43,827 nt of DNA from Caldifarciminota bacterium. Its GTDB lineage: Bacteria > Hydrothermota > Hydrothermia > LBFQ01. The stretch covers positions 1 through 43,827 of the forward strand of contig JALWZG010000085.1 in NCBI GenBank assembly GCA_027002825.1, given 5' to 3'. A program made the position numbers and the translations under genes. Within the stretch, counting starts at the first letter, position 1. The number at the start of each line of letters is the position of its first letter. The notes beneath the pieces were generated by a model that had not been told where the DNA came from, ran no database searches, and worked only from the letters and a program-made list of their open reading frames with translations. Positions 7,538 through 15,898 of the stretch are shown here, in pieces.

Positions 7538-8569
7538 TCACATCTCCCTGAATTTGGCGCACAGATTTTTGAGCTCCTCCGGGTTCAGCGTGTCCCCTCT
7601 CAGGAAACCCCTGAGCATCTCCCTTATCTCCGCTCTGGGGACGTAAAGGTTCATATCGTGGTAGATGTGCTTCCCCTTCAGGTCCTCTGCCAGCTCATAG
7701 CCCAACCTCCTCCACACCGTATCCTCCCTGATCTTTTCCTGAAGTGCGCTTATGAAGGTTCGGGCGTATCCCTTGTTTCCCCCCTTCAGGATAACGAGAT
7801 CCGGTCCGGAGAGGAAGAAAACGCTCTCCTTCTTCTCGTTTTTAAGCGGTAGGAACTTCATGTTTATCCCCTCCCTCTCTATGTAGGGTGTGTGGGCGCT
7901 CGTGCCTATGTACAGGAGCAGTCTACCGAGTACGAAATCCTCCTGGGCGTCTATGGGGGAGCGGTATATCCGGACGTGCGGTGTACGTATCAGGGTGTAA
8001 TAGAGTTTCCCGGCCTCCACGCACGCCTCCTGCACACCCTTCCCCTCGGATATGAACGTAAAGGTAAAGGCCGTATAAACCGTGGCCGATACGTATATCC
8101 CCGCTATCACGTATTCCGTCTCCATCCTTACCAAATCGGTTATGGAGAAGTTCGTGTCCAGGCCCAACTCCCTTGCAAGGGGGAGATTTATGAAAAACCC
8201 CATGAAGCTCTTGAAAAGGGGCCAGCAGTACTTCTCGCCGTCAAACTCGCAATAGCCCGGAAGCACATTCTTGGCGTTTTCAAAATCCACACGCTCCAAA
8301 CGTCCCGCCCTGAAAAGCTCCTTTATGGTTGACGGGTAGGTCAAGGCCATATCGGGTGGATCGTTGGAGTGGATGAGGGAATCCTCAAGGGCGCGTATTG
8401 ACGGCATCTTGCGCGGTACGACGGAGAAGGGAATCTCCTTCCACAACCCGCTGAGGAGGTTCTTGAAGTGGTAGTCGTGTATTTCACCGAAGTAGTACCA
8501 CAGCTCCATCTCCCTCGGACCACAGGAGGCGAACACACCAAAGAGGAGCAAAAACCCAAACTTCCGCAT
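7538..8569 (-). CDS. Extracellular solute-binding lipoprotein, family 1-like, orphan
   Basis: A 343-residue protein with a lipoprotein signal (MRKFGFLLLFGVFASC; cysteine at 16). The mature part begins with MELWYYFGEIHDYHF and contains NDPPDMALTYPSTIKELFRAGRLERVD and KSFMGFFINLPLARELGLD, matching the layout of sugar/polyamine solute-binding proteins of ABC importers. No permease or ATPase gene is next to it. Instead it is followed by the CofE-like gene. It may deliver to a transporter encoded elsewhere or be a sensor. TATAAT 8 bases upstream fixes the start. Confidence 0.72.
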   Translation of the reverse strand: MRKFGFLLLFGVFASCGPREMELWYYFGEIHDYHFKNLLSGLWKEIPFSVVPRKMPSIRALEDSLIHSNDPPDMALTYPSTIKELFRAGRLERVDFENAKNVLPGYCEFDGEKYCWPLFKSFMGFFINLPLARELGLDTNFSITDLVRMETEYVIAGIYVSATVYTAFTFTFISEGKGVQEACVEAGKLYYTLIRTPHVRIYRSPIDAQEDFVLGRLLLYIGTSAHTPYIEREGINMKFLPLKNEKKESVFFLSGPDLVILKGGNKGYARTFISALQEKIREDTVWRRLGYELAEDLKGKHIYHDMNLYVPRAEIREMLRGFLRGDTLNPEELKNLCAKFREM

Positions 8570-8577
8570 CTTCAGGA

Positions 8578-8583
8578 ATTATA
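8578..8583 (-). promoter_or_regulatory. -10 element of the solute-binding lipoprotein gene
   Basis: A perfect TATAAT, 8 bases before the ATG at 8569, just downstream of the tRNA. Confidence 0.65.
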
Positions 8584-8594
8584 AAGGAGAAGAC

Positions 8595-8613
8595 ACCTCC
8601 ACCAACCGGAGGT
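8595..8613 (-). terminator. Possible weak terminator after tRNA-Arg
   Basis: On the minus strand ACCTCC, a 7-base loop and GGAGGT can pair. It is followed by a pyrimidine-rich but not T-rich tract. A run of five T precedes it directly after the tRNA, so termination could be imperfect. Confidence 0.3.
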
Positions 8614-8625
8614 TTCAAACAAAAA

Positions 8626-8699
8626 CGCCCCAGGAGGGACTCGAACCCCCGACCTACGGCTTAGGAAGCCGCCGCTCTATCCTGCTGAGCTACTGGGGC
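8626..8699 (-). tRNA. tRNA-Arg (anticodon CCT)
   Basis: The 74-nt cloverleaf folds by eye. Acceptor GCCCCAG pairs with CTGGGGC, the D stem is GCTC/GAGC, the anticodon stem GCGGC/GCCGT encloses loop TTCCTAA (anticodon CCT), and the T arm is GGGGG-TTCGAGT-CCCTC. The discriminator is G and CCA is not encoded. It lies 4 bases downstream of the tmRNA on the same strand, so the two are probably one transcript. Confidence 0.95.
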
Positions 8700-8703
8700 G
8701 AAA

Positions 8704-9070
8704 TGGAGGCGGCGGGAATCGAACCCGCGTCCGAACGGGCTACTCGCCCCCGGGTGTTTTACAGGCTTAGCCCCTTCTTTCCGTTTACGTCCCGGCCCTT
8801 GGGCATCGGGGCCTCTCCCGAACCGGGACGCCTCCTCTTTGATACCTCCCAACCCGGAAGAGGAGGAAGACCGGGGTAGGAGGCCTGCCCTGAGGGACCC
8901 CCCAGCGGGCGCCGGGCAGGGAGCGACCCGTGGAAGGCTGGCGGTCAATTACGCCGCCAGGGCGTAGGAAGCGTTCGCACTTGTTTTGTTTTTGGGCTTT
9001 TTAACGGGGTTGCCCGACCCCGGCCTGCACCCGGCAGGCTTTCACCCGCCGTCGAGACCTTTTCGCCCCC
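8704..9070 (-). ncRNA. ssrA: Transfer-messenger RNA (tmRNA)
   Basis: The 5' end GGGGGCG AAAAGGTCTCGACGG and the 3' end CGCCTCC plus A form the 7-bp tRNA-like acceptor stem. The T arm GCGGG-TTCGATT-CCCGC is clear. The tag frame (minus strand, about 8952-8978) reads GCG AAC GCT TCC TAC GCC CTG GCG GCG TAA, giving the tag ANASYALAA after the alanine added by the charged tmRNA. It rescues ribosomes stalled on broken mRNAs and marks products for proteolysis. The length of about 367 nt fits the one-piece form. CCA is not encoded. Confidence 0.95.
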
Positions 9071-9097
9071 AACTCAGGTTTTCATACCGAGGATGTA

Positions 9098-9103
9098 ATT
9101 CTA
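9098..9103 (-). promoter_or_regulatory. Candidate -10 element of the tmRNA-tRNA transcript
   Basis: TAGAAT lies 27 bases before the mature tmRNA 5' end. Transcription would then give a leader of about 20 bases, removed by RNase P. A weaker TATGAA at 9081-9086 is closer. Confidence 0.4.
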
Positions 9104-9143
9104 AGGGTGAAAAGCGGATTTGTGGGGTGGTCGTCGTCGCCCG

Positions 9144-9149
9144 TAAAAT
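9144..9149 (+). promoter_or_regulatory. -10 element of the 9158 lipoprotein gene
   Basis: TAAAAT, 8 bases before ATG 9158. It supports the internal start over the upstream GTG at 9107. Confidence 0.6.
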
Positions 9150-9157
9150 GCCCGCAC

Positions 9158-9961
9158 ATGCGTTGGGTTTTACCGACGGGCGTCGTGGTAGGGGTGTTTC
9201 TGCTCTCCGAGTGCAGGTACCCTTACCCGTCGGAGGGACGCGTGGGGGATTACGTGTGGTTCAACGAGATGTGGGGGGATACCCTTGACTCCTGTATAAC
9301 CTACATAGACTCCGTATACAAGGGGACGGACAAGTTGGGCCCAGGGATGAAGAGCAGCGTGGTGTGGTTGGTTGAGAACGACACGAGCGATACGGCGTGC
9401 AACAGGATGTACGACGACCCGGAGGTCCACTTCTTCCAGGTTGATCCCAACATATACAAGCTCTACCGTTGGAGGTTCTTCAACTGGGACACGCTGAGGG
9501 ATTCTCTGATAGTGCGGCCTACAGAGGGGTACTCGCTGTGCGCCGCCATAATAATAAACGGGGAGTTCATAAGGAGGTGGGGTTTGAAGGTTCGCATGCC
9601 ACTGGCACCGGACAGCTCCACCCTAAGCCTCATACCGGACGAGGTGGAGTACGGGGATACCGTAAACCTTTACTGGAGTCCCATCCCCCAGGCAAACACT
9701 TACATGGTGCGTCTCATAGAGGGGGACAATCAGGTGGGTTATTCCTGCTATTACGAAATACTCTTGGACACACCGCTCCTCTCCTTAACCGTACCCGAAG
9801 TCGTCCCGGAAACGGAGGAGGGGTGGTGTGATCTCAGGTTTGCCGACAGCTTCCGGATTGAGGTGGCGAACACACACCGCCTCGTGTACGATGACGGGGA
9901 CATGTTCGGGGAAACGAGGAGTACGGCGAGATTGGTGAAATGGGTAAAAATAAGGCGATAA
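9158..9961 (+). CDS. Putative lipoprotein with fibronectin-like region
   Basis: From ATG 9158 the protein starts MRWVLPTGVVVGVFLLSEC, a signal-like leader ending at a possible lipobox (LSEC; glutamate at -1 is atypical). The C-terminal half, from about residue 160, reads PDEVEYGDTVNLYWSPIPQ and NTYMVRLIEG, resembling a fibronectin type III fold in secreted proteins. Its function is unknown. An upstream GTG at 9107 would add 17 residues that spoil the signal sequence, and the -10 box lies inside that stretch. The 3' end overlaps the next lipoprotein gene by 22 bases, so they are likely co-transcribed. Confidence 0.72.
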   Translation: MRWVLPTGVVVGVFLLSECRYPYPSEGRVGDYVWFNEMWGDTLDSCITYIDSVYKGTDKLGPGMKSSVVWLVENDTSDTACNRMYDDPEVHFFQVDPNIYKLYRWRFFNWDTLRDSLIVRPTEGYSLCAAIIINGEFIRRWGLKVRMPLAPDSSTLSLIPDEVEYGDTVNLYWSPIPQANTYMVRLIEGDNQVGYSCYYEILLDTPLLSLTVPEVVPETEEGWCDLRFADSFRIEVANTHRLVYDDGDMFGETRSTARLVKWVKIRR

Positions 9962-10911
9962 CCCTTCTGCTGCTTTTTTCCCTCTCGTGTGTGGAGCGGA
10001 TAAGCGTGGTTGACAATCCCCCTCCCCGGTTTCCCAAGGGTGATACGGGTGGACTGTGGGTTCTGACCACGCTATCACCCGAGCTGTGGTACATCTCGGA
10101 TACGGCCTTTAAGGTGTTAACGGCGGGTCTGTGGGCCAACGACCTCACCCGTTTTGGGGATACGCTTGCCGTTGTTAACTCCGGCGATAACAACGTCTAC
10201 CTCTACACGCTCACGGATGGAAGTCTGGACACGCTCCACGTGGGAAGCGGAAAGAACCCATGGGCCGCCGTGTACGACAGGAGGACGGGTAGACTCTTCG
10301 TCTCCAACTTCCTCGGAAACAGTGTGAGCGTTTTTGAGGGTGGTGAGTTGAAGGGTGAAATAGACGTGGGGCCAAACCCGGAAGGTATGGTGGTGGTCGG
10401 GGATGTGCTTTACGTCGCGTGCACCGGATACGGCGACGGGTACAGGAGCAGGATTTACACCGTATCCACCGATGAACTGAGGGTTATGGACTCGCTCTTC
10501 GTGGGTTTGAACGTACAGGTCTTAACATCGGACCCAGAGGGGGACGTGTACGCCCTCGCCACCGGGGATTACTCCTCAAGGGAGGGATGGATTTACAGGC
10601 TCAGGGAAGGGGAGGTTGTGGACAGCCTGTTCATAGGTGGATGGCCGGGGGATATGTGCCTTTCCTCAGACGGCAAACTCTACATAACCGGATGGAACGG
10701 TGGGCTTTGGGTGTACGATTGGGCGGTGGAGAGGTTGGAGAAGGCTCTAAAGCTGAGTTTTAACATCATGGCCTGCGGTTTCAAAGGGGACACGCTTTCC
10801 GTAGCGGATTTTTCCAACGATAGGGTCTTACTCCTTGACGGGGATGGGAAGGTCGTATCGGCGTTTTACGTGGGGGATGGACCGATAGACCTCCTGCCGG
10901 ATGTCAGGTGA
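9940..10911 (+). CDS. YncE-like beta-propeller lipoprotein
   Basis: A 323-residue protein with a leader MGKNKAITLLLLFSLSC; the cysteine at 17 is a probable lipidation site. The body is made of blades such as GDTLAVVNSGDNNVYLYTLTDG, TGRLFVSNFLGNSVSVFEGG, GDVLYVACTGYGDGYRSRI and DGKLYITGWNGGLWVYDW, the pattern of the 40-residue YVTN/YncE beta-propeller. Such proteins bind ligands or partners in the periplasm. Translation is probably coupled to the preceding lipoprotein, whose last codons it overlaps. Confidence 0.75.
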   Translation: MGKNKAITLLLLFSLSCVERISVVDNPPPRFPKGDTGGLWVLTTLSPELWYISDTAFKVLTAGLWANDLTRFGDTLAVVNSGDNNVYLYTLTDGSLDTLHVGSGKNPWAAVYDRRTGRLFVSNFLGNSVSVFEGGELKGEIDVGPNPEGMVVVGDVLYVACTGYGDGYRSRIYTVSTDELRVMDSLFVGLNVQVLTSDPEGDVYALATGDYSSREGWIYRLREGEVVDSLFIGGWPGDMCLSSDGKLYITGWNGGLWVYDWAVERLEKALKLSFNIMACGFKGDTLSVADFSNDRVLLLDGDGKVVSAFYVGDGPIDLLPDVR

Positions 10912-10957
10912 TGGGAGGATTCGCATCCACGGAGATCTACCCTCTGTCCAGCGCTTT

Positions 10958-10963
10958 TAGAAT
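10958..10963 (+). promoter_or_regulatory. -10 element of acs
   Basis: TAGAAT, 8 bases before ATG 10972. No good -35 hexamer is visible 16-18 bases upstream. Confidence 0.65.
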
Positions 10964-10971
10964 AAAGAACC

Positions 10972-12909
10972 ATGGCAGCACTACCCTTCAAAGAGTACGT
11001 GAAGGTTGAAGGTTGGGACTTCGTAAGTCCCGAAGAGTACAAGGAGGCCCACGCGAAGACCCTCACACCCGACTTCTGGATGGAGTTGGCCAAGGAGATA
11101 GACTGGTTCAAGGAACCTACCAAGGCCCTTGAGGGGGAGCATCCCTTCTACAGGTGGTTCGGCGACGGCTTACTGAACATGTCCCACCTCGCCCTTGACC
11201 GCCACGTAAAGGGAGGCAGGAGGCACAAGGTCGCCCTCTTCTGGCTCGGTGAGGACAACGCAGAGAGGGTCCTGACCTACTACGAGTACTACCGCCTCGT
11301 CAACCGCCTCGCCTACGCCTTCCAGAGGAAGTGGGGCCTGAAGAAGGGGGACAGGGTGGCCATATACATGCCCATGGTGCCGGAACTTCCGGCAGTCATG
11401 CTGGCTCTTTCCCGCCTCGGCGTGATATTCTCCGTCGTCTTCTCCGGATTTTCGGCAAACGCCCTCGCCGACCGCATCAAGGACAGCGGGGCGAGGTACC
11501 TCATAACCGCCGACGGCTACTACAGGCGCGGGAAGGAGATCCTCCTTGAGCCGAACGTCAGGAAGGCCCTGGAGTTGGCACCGGTTGAGGGTGTCCTCGT
11601 CTTTGAGAGGCTCAAGGGTAAGTGGCACTTCAGGGAGGGGGACGTATCCGGGGAGGAGTTCCTGAAAGACGTATCCCCCAACACCTACGTCGCCCCCGTC
11701 CCCGTTGAGGCGACCCACCCCCTCTTCATACTCTACACCTCCGGCACGACCGGTAAGCCCAAGGGCATAGTACACGACACCGGGGGCTACGCCGTCCTGC
11801 TGCACGCCACCCTCAAGTGGGTCTTTGACGCCCGCGAAGACGACGTCTTCTGGTGCGCCGCCGACATAGGCTGGATAACCGGCCACTCCTACATCGTCTT
11901 CGGCCCCTTCATGGAGGGACTGACGAGCGTAATGTACGAGGGGGTACCGAACTGGCCGGATCCGGGCGTATGGTGGAGCATAGTGGAGAGGTACGGCGTC
12001 AGCATCTTCTACACCTCCCCCACCGCCATAAGGCTCCTTATGAGGTACCCCGACGAGTACGTGGAGAAGTACGACCTATCCACGCTGCGGGTACTCCACT
12101 CCGTCGGTGAGCCTATAAACCCGGAGGCTTGGTGGTGGTACTTTGAGAAGGTGGGCAAGGGGAGGTGTCCCGTCGGCTCCACGTGGTGGATGACGGAGAC
12201 GGGCGGCGTTATGATCTCCCACACCCCCGGCTGGAAGTTGGTACCCCTCAAGCCCGGAACGAACGGCTACCCCATCCCCGGCGTAGGGGCCGCCGTACTC
12301 AAGGCCGACGGCAGCGAGGCACCGCGGGGGGAGAGGGGGTACCTCGTCCTCACCCGCCCCTGGCCCGGAATGCCCCTGACCATCTGGGGGGACGACGAAA
12401 GGTACGTAAAGACCTATTGGGAGAGGTTCCCCGGAAACTTCTACACCGGAGACTACGCCATAATGGACGAGGACGGCTACATCTGGGTACTGGGCAGGGC
12501 GGACGAGGTCATGAACGTAGCCGGACACCGCCTCGGTACCTACGAGATAGAGTCCGCCATAGTGGAGCATGAGGCCGTCAGCGAGGCCGCCGTCGTTGGC
12601 GTCCCGGACGAGGTGAAGGGTGAGGTACCCGTGGCCTTCGTCGTCCTGAAGGAGGGGGTCCAACCCTCCGAGGCCCTCGCCAAGGAGATAAAGACTACGG
12701 TTAGGGAGATCCTTAGCCCCATAGCCGTACCCAAAGAGGTCGTCTTCGTCTCCAAGCTGCCCAAGACGAGGTCCGGGAAGATAATGCGCCGCCTGCTCAA
12801 GGCCGTCTTCCTCGGCAAACCCCTCGGCGACGTGACCACCCTTGAGGACGAGGCCTCCGTGGAGGAGGTGAAGAGGGCCTACGAGCATCTGAAGGGGGAG
12901 ATGGGGTAG
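10972..12909 (+). CDS. acs: Acetate--CoA ligase, AMP-forming
   Basis: A 645-residue protein, the full Acs length. The ATP loop is YTSGTTGKPKG (about 255-265). The acetate pocket tryptophans sit in STWWMTETGG, where the usual WWQTETGG glutamine is methionine. The hinge region is MNVAGHRLGTYEIESA, and the acetylation-site lysine is in RSGKIMRRLLK near the C-terminus. It converts acetate, ATP and CoA to acetyl-CoA in the cytoplasm; propionate is a possible alternative. Codons are very biased to C and G (AAG, CTC, GCC, CCC), like pnt, suggesting abundant protein. It ends exactly where the convergent secreted-protein gene ends, with no terminator between. Confidence 0.93.
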   Translation: MAALPFKEYVKVEGWDFVSPEEYKEAHAKTLTPDFWMELAKEIDWFKEPTKALEGEHPFYRWFGDGLLNMSHLALDRHVKGGRRHKVALFWLGEDNAERVLTYYEYYRLVNRLAYAFQRKWGLKKGDRVAIYMPMVPELPAVMLALSRLGVIFSVVFSGFSANALADRIKDSGARYLITADGYYRRGKEILLEPNVRKALELAPVEGVLVFERLKGKWHFREGDVSGEEFLKDVSPNTYVAPVPVEATHPLFILYTSGTTGKPKGIVHDTGGYAVLLHATLKWVFDAREDDVFWCAADIGWITGHSYIVFGPFMEGLTSVMYEGVPNWPDPGVWWSIVERYGVSIFYTSPTAIRLLMRYPDEYVEKYDLSTLRVLHSVGEPINPEAWWWYFEKVGKGRCPVGSTWWMTETGGVMISHTPGWKLVPLKPGTNGYPIPGVGAAVLKADGSEAPRGERGYLVLTRPWPGMPLTIWGDDERYVKTYWERFPGNFYTGDYAIMDEDGYIWVLGRADEVMNVAGHRLGTYEIESAIVEHEAVSEAAVVGVPDEVKGEVPVAFVVLKEGVQPSEALAKEIKTTVREILSPIAVPKEVVFVSKLPKTRSGKIMRRLLKAVFLGKPLGDVTTLEDEASVEEVKRAYEHLKGEMG

Positions 12910-14286
12910 TCATCTGAGGAAGATAACCTTACCCCCGCCCATCGGCATCAGGTATACCCCTCTTCCGGGTCGTCGCACCCTCCGGCCAAGCACATCGTAC
13001 AGCAGACCTTTCCCCACTCCCACCTCCCTCTCCCCCTCACTCAGGTCGATGCTGTTGAGCGGGACGACGGCGAGGTACACGTCAAGGTGGGAGGTGGTGT
13101 CCCGGAGGTCCCCCCACACTACGTAGATGGCCGTATCCCCGAAGGCGCAGGAGAGGAAGTCGTTCCCGGAGATGGTGAGGAGGGTGTCGTACTGCGAGGG
13201 GGAGCCGGAGACGACGAAGTTGGGGCCGAAGGTGTGTCCCCCGTCGCTGGAGAGGGTGCCGTAGATCTCAAAGGGGACGGCCCTCCCCGTCCCACCGTTT
13301 CTCCTGTCCCTCCAGAAGAAGGCCACGAGGCTGTCCCTCGCACATCCCCAGAGCATGTCCTGATAGGCCCCGTTCCCGACGGGGTCGTCGTTGAGGCGAA
13401 AAGGGAGGTCCCAGGTGAGGCCCCCGTCCCCGCTCCTCTGGGCTATGGCGTCCGGATCCCCGAAGCTGGCGTCTATGCGGGTTGCAATTAGGAGGCCGGA
13501 GGAGGGAACCCGCACGAGGGGAGTCCCCTTTTTCAGGAGGGAATCGGACACGGCCGCCGACGTGAGGTTGGCGATAGTGCGGTAGGTGAAGGTCGCCCCT
13601 CCATCGCTGCTCACCGCCAGCATGTGCCTCGGAAGGGGGTAGGAGTCGGGGTTGTAGGAGAAGTAGCCGATATAGACGGTGCTGTCCCCGGCGAGGGCGA
13701 TCTGCCCCATGGACCTAACGTACGCAGGGTAGTTGGAGGAGTCCCCCACCTCCGTAAGGGGTCCCCAGGTGACCCCGCCGTCATAAGAGGCCTTGACGTA
13801 GAGGTGATAGGGGGGCGTCGCCCCCGCGACCTTGGCCTCAAGGGTGGTGATGTACAGGTGGGGGCCGGAGACGGCCAACCAGGGCCGATCTATCGGGTAG
13901 TCCGGGGCCTCGTCGTACCGGATGACTGTCCGGGGGGACGACCACGTTGCTCCGCCGTCCGTGGACGTCGCCAGGACTACGAAGCCGGAGTCCTCGTTGT
14001 AGTCGGCGTACGCGAGGTAGAGGGTGCCATCCCCGCCGAAGGCGAGGGTGGGGTCGGCCGACCTGAAACCGCTGACCACGTGGGGCATAAAACGGGTGCT
14101 GGACCACGTAAGGCCCCCGTCCGTTGAGTACCGTACGGCTATGACGGACGTACCGAAGGCCGCCTTTATCCACGCCACCACGACGTTATCCGGGTCCGTA
14201 GGGTTGACGGCCACTACGGGTTCCCCGTCAAAGGCGGGGGAGTCGGACAGGTTTACCTCGTAGAAGGATAGGAGTATCCCCACCAT
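12910..14286 (-). CDS. Secreted Asp-box (BNR) repeat protein with C-terminal sorting-like module
   Basis: A 458-residue protein carrying at least six Asp-box motifs: STDGGLTW, STDGGATW, SYDGGVTW, SSDGGATF, SGDGGLTW and SSDGGHTF, typical of sialidase-type six-bladed propellers. No sialidase arginine triad could be confirmed by eye. The C-terminus, LYDVLGRRVRRPGRGVYLM, resembles the FlgD/Por secretion (T9SS) sorting modules of FCB bacteria. A stop codon lies three codons upstream of the ATG, so the export leader can only be MVGILLSFYE, unusually short. A weak TCTAAT lies 5 bases before the ATG. mscS is upstream on the same strand. Confidence 0.8.
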   Translation of the reverse strand: MVGILLSFYEVNLSDSPAFDGEPVVAVNPTDPDNVVVAWIKAAFGTSVIAVRYSTDGGLTWSSTRFMPHVVSGFRSADPTLAFGGDGTLYLAYADYNEDSGFVVLATSTDGGATWSSPRTVIRYDEAPDYPIDRPWLAVSGPHLYITTLEAKVAGATPPYHLYVKASYDGGVTWGPLTEVGDSSNYPAYVRSMGQIALAGDSTVYIGYFSYNPDSYPLPRHMLAVSSDGGATFTYRTIANLTSAAVSDSLLKKGTPLVRVPSSGLLIATRIDASFGDPDAIAQRSGDGGLTWDLPFRLNDDPVGNGAYQDMLWGCARDSLVAFFWRDRRNGGTGRAVPFEIYGTLSSDGGHTFGPNFVVSGSPSQYDTLLTISGNDFLSCAFGDTAIYVVWGDLRDTTSHLDVYLAVVPLNSIDLSEGEREVGVGKGLLYDVLGRRVRRPGRGVYLMPMGGGKVIFLR

Positions 14287-14311
14287 CAACGATTAGACGA
14301 CCGCGGGTTCC

Positions 14312-15478
14312 CTAAGACTTCGGCCAGTTCCGGAACCATACGTCCCTCTGCGGGAAGGGTATCTCTATGCCCTCCTCGTCGTACCTCCTCTTCACCCGCT
14401 TTATGAACTCGTGCCGCATCAGGAAGACCGCATCGGCGGAGATGGCCTTCAGGACGACGACGAAGTTTATGGAGGAGTCCCCGAACTCCCTGTAGCGGAG
14501 TATGGGCTCCCAGTTGGCCAACTCCTCCGCCAACCTCTCAAAGGCCCTCATCTCCTCCTCCAACCTCTGCCTCTCGCCCTCCTTCACCGTAGCGACCCTC
14601 TCCCTGTACTCCTCCAACTTCCTCTCGGCCACGGCGAGGGTTATCTCCCTCTGGACCTCCCTGGCCACCTCAAGGGTCACCCTCTCCACGAAGTCAAGGT
14701 CCGAACCGTAGGCCACACCCATGGGTACGGGTACCCCCCTCGGCTTCTCTATTAGGTCGTAGTTTACGAGGATGGAGGAGGCGAGCTTGGAGTTGGGTAC
14801 GATAACGATGTTGTTGGCGATGGTCCTTATGAGGGTGTTCCGCCAGGTCATCTCCTCAACGAAACCCTCCTCCCCGTTCTCCAGCTTCACGTAGTCCCCC
14901 TTCCTTATCTGGCGGGACATTATGACGTTGAGGCCGGCGAAGAGGTTGCTCAGGGAGTCCTGAAGGGCGAGGGCCACGGCGAGACCCCCAACGCCGAGGG
15001 CCGTCAGTATGGGGGTGATGGATATGCCACCACTTTCCAAGGCCATGAGAAAGGCCACGACCAAAACAACGATTCTGACTATCGCTTTAAGGATTCCCGT
15101 GGGTATCTCCTCGGGAAACTGCTGGACGTAGGAGTCTATGGCGTAGTTTATAACCTCTGCGGAAACCCAGGCCAGCGAAAGTATCACACCGGCCAATATA
15201 CCCGTGTTGTAAAACCTCAACACCTTGTCCGGGAACTTGGCGGAGAGATAGGTGGCGTTTACGGCGAAGTATAGGGCCAGGAGTAGGGAGACGAACACGA
15301 CGATCTTCTTAACGGCGTCTATGAGTATATCGTCGGCCTTTGACCTGGTCTTCAGGGTTAACCTTTTCACGCTCCGTATAACCACAAGGTCGGCCACGAT
15401 CCCTATCAGGAGTATGACGATAAAGACTACGATGGGAGAGAGAAGGCCGAAAAACCTCAACATCTCCTCAAGGGCCAT
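14312..15478 (-). CDS. mscS: Small-conductance mechanosensitive channel (MscS family)
   Basis: A 388-residue protein with about four N-terminal hydrophobic segments. The MscS pore and beta domain follow: ALGVGGLAVALALQDSLSNLFAGLNVIMSRQIRKGDYVKLENGEEGFVEEMTWRNT, then NNIVIVPNSKLASSILVNY. A charged helical insert (about 280-330, rich in E/R) sits in the cytoplasmic part before the conserved C-terminal FPQRDV. It releases solutes on osmotic downshock. The ATG at 15478 is preferred over a TTG three codons earlier because TAGAAT ends 8 bases before it and would overlap the TTG start. Confidence 0.9.
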   Translation of the reverse strand: MALEEMLRFFGLLSPIVVFIVILLIGIVADLVVIRSVKRLTLKTRSKADDILIDAVKKIVVFVSLLLALYFAVNATYLSAKFPDKVLRFYNTGILAGVILSLAWVSAEVINYAIDSYVQQFPEEIPTGILKAIVRIVVLVVAFLMALESGGISITPILTALGVGGLAVALALQDSLSNLFAGLNVIMSRQIRKGDYVKLENGEEGFVEEMTWRNTLIRTIANNIVIVPNSKLASSILVNYDLIEKPRGVPVPMGVAYGSDLDFVERVTLEVAREVQREITLAVAERKLEEYRERVATVKEGERQRLEEEMRAFERLAEELANWEPILRYREFGDSSINFVVVLKAISADAVFLMRHEFIKRVKRRYDEEGIEIPFPQRDVWFRNWPKS

Positions 15479-15486
15479 AACGTTCA

Positions 15487-15492
15487 ATTCTA
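15487..15492 (-). promoter_or_regulatory. -10 element of mscS
   Basis: TAGAAT, 8 bases before ATG 15478. Its last base is the first base of the TTG start proposed by the longest open frame. Confidence 0.62.
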
Positions 15493-15507
15493 AGCCTGTA
15501 GGACCGA

Positions 15508-15876
15508 TTATCCGGCTTTTTTGCCCCTCAAAAGGTTCTCCGCGTCCTCTACGGTTATCTCGCCCCGCTCCAGCATGTCCAGGACGGCCGAAGTGTCGGA
15601 TTTTTCAACCGGAGAAGGCCCTACACCGAGAACTTCAAGGATGGAGTAAAAACGGGCCTTGACGGTGGGAAAGGAGAGTCCCATCCTCCTCGCCAGCTCG
15701 GAGAAATTCCCCTCACTCTTGAGGAATTCCAGTAGGAAGGTGATCTGCTCCTCGTTCAACCTCTCAAACGGAGATCTGGAGAAACGACCGCTTATCTGGG
15801 TTCCACACTCGGAACACTCCAGAGAGCGCACCACCAACTCCCCTCCACATACCGGACACCTGTTCAACCTACCCAT
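15508..15876 (-). CDS. DUF2089 family zinc-ribbon/HTH protein
   Basis: A 122-residue protein. The N-terminus has two cysteine pairs (CPVCGG and CSECGT), a zinc ribbon. The centre, RLNEEQITFLLEFLKSEGNFSELARRMGLSFPTVKARF, is a helix-turn-helix of the DUF2089 family. The C-terminus, MLERGEITVEDAENLLRG, is a short helical repeat seen in SHOCT-like tails. It is probably a transcription regulator, with an unknown target. The start ATG is set by TATAAT 6 bases upstream; a GTG one codon earlier is less likely. Confidence 0.85.
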   Translation of the reverse strand: MGRLNRCPVCGGELVVRSLECSECGTQISGRFSRSPFERLNEEQITFLLEFLKSEGNFSELARRMGLSFPTVKARFYSILEVLGVGPSPVEKSDTSAVLDMLERGEITVEDAENLLRGKKAG

Positions 15877-15882
15877 CACGTT

Positions 15883-15888
15883 ATTATA
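15883..15888 (-). promoter_or_regulatory. -10 element of the DUF2089 gene
   Basis: TATAAT, 6 bases before ATG 15876. Confidence 0.62.
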
Positions 15889-15898
15889 CGTGTGGGCG

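Noticed and set aside
8661-8948. A 95-codon minus-strand frame over the tRNA and tmRNA
   Set aside because: The region folds as two RNA genes, so it is not protein coding apart from the nine-codon tag.
9107-9157. GTG 9107 as the start of the first lipoprotein
   Set aside because: It would put the -10 box inside the gene and prepend non-hydrophobic residues to the signal sequence.
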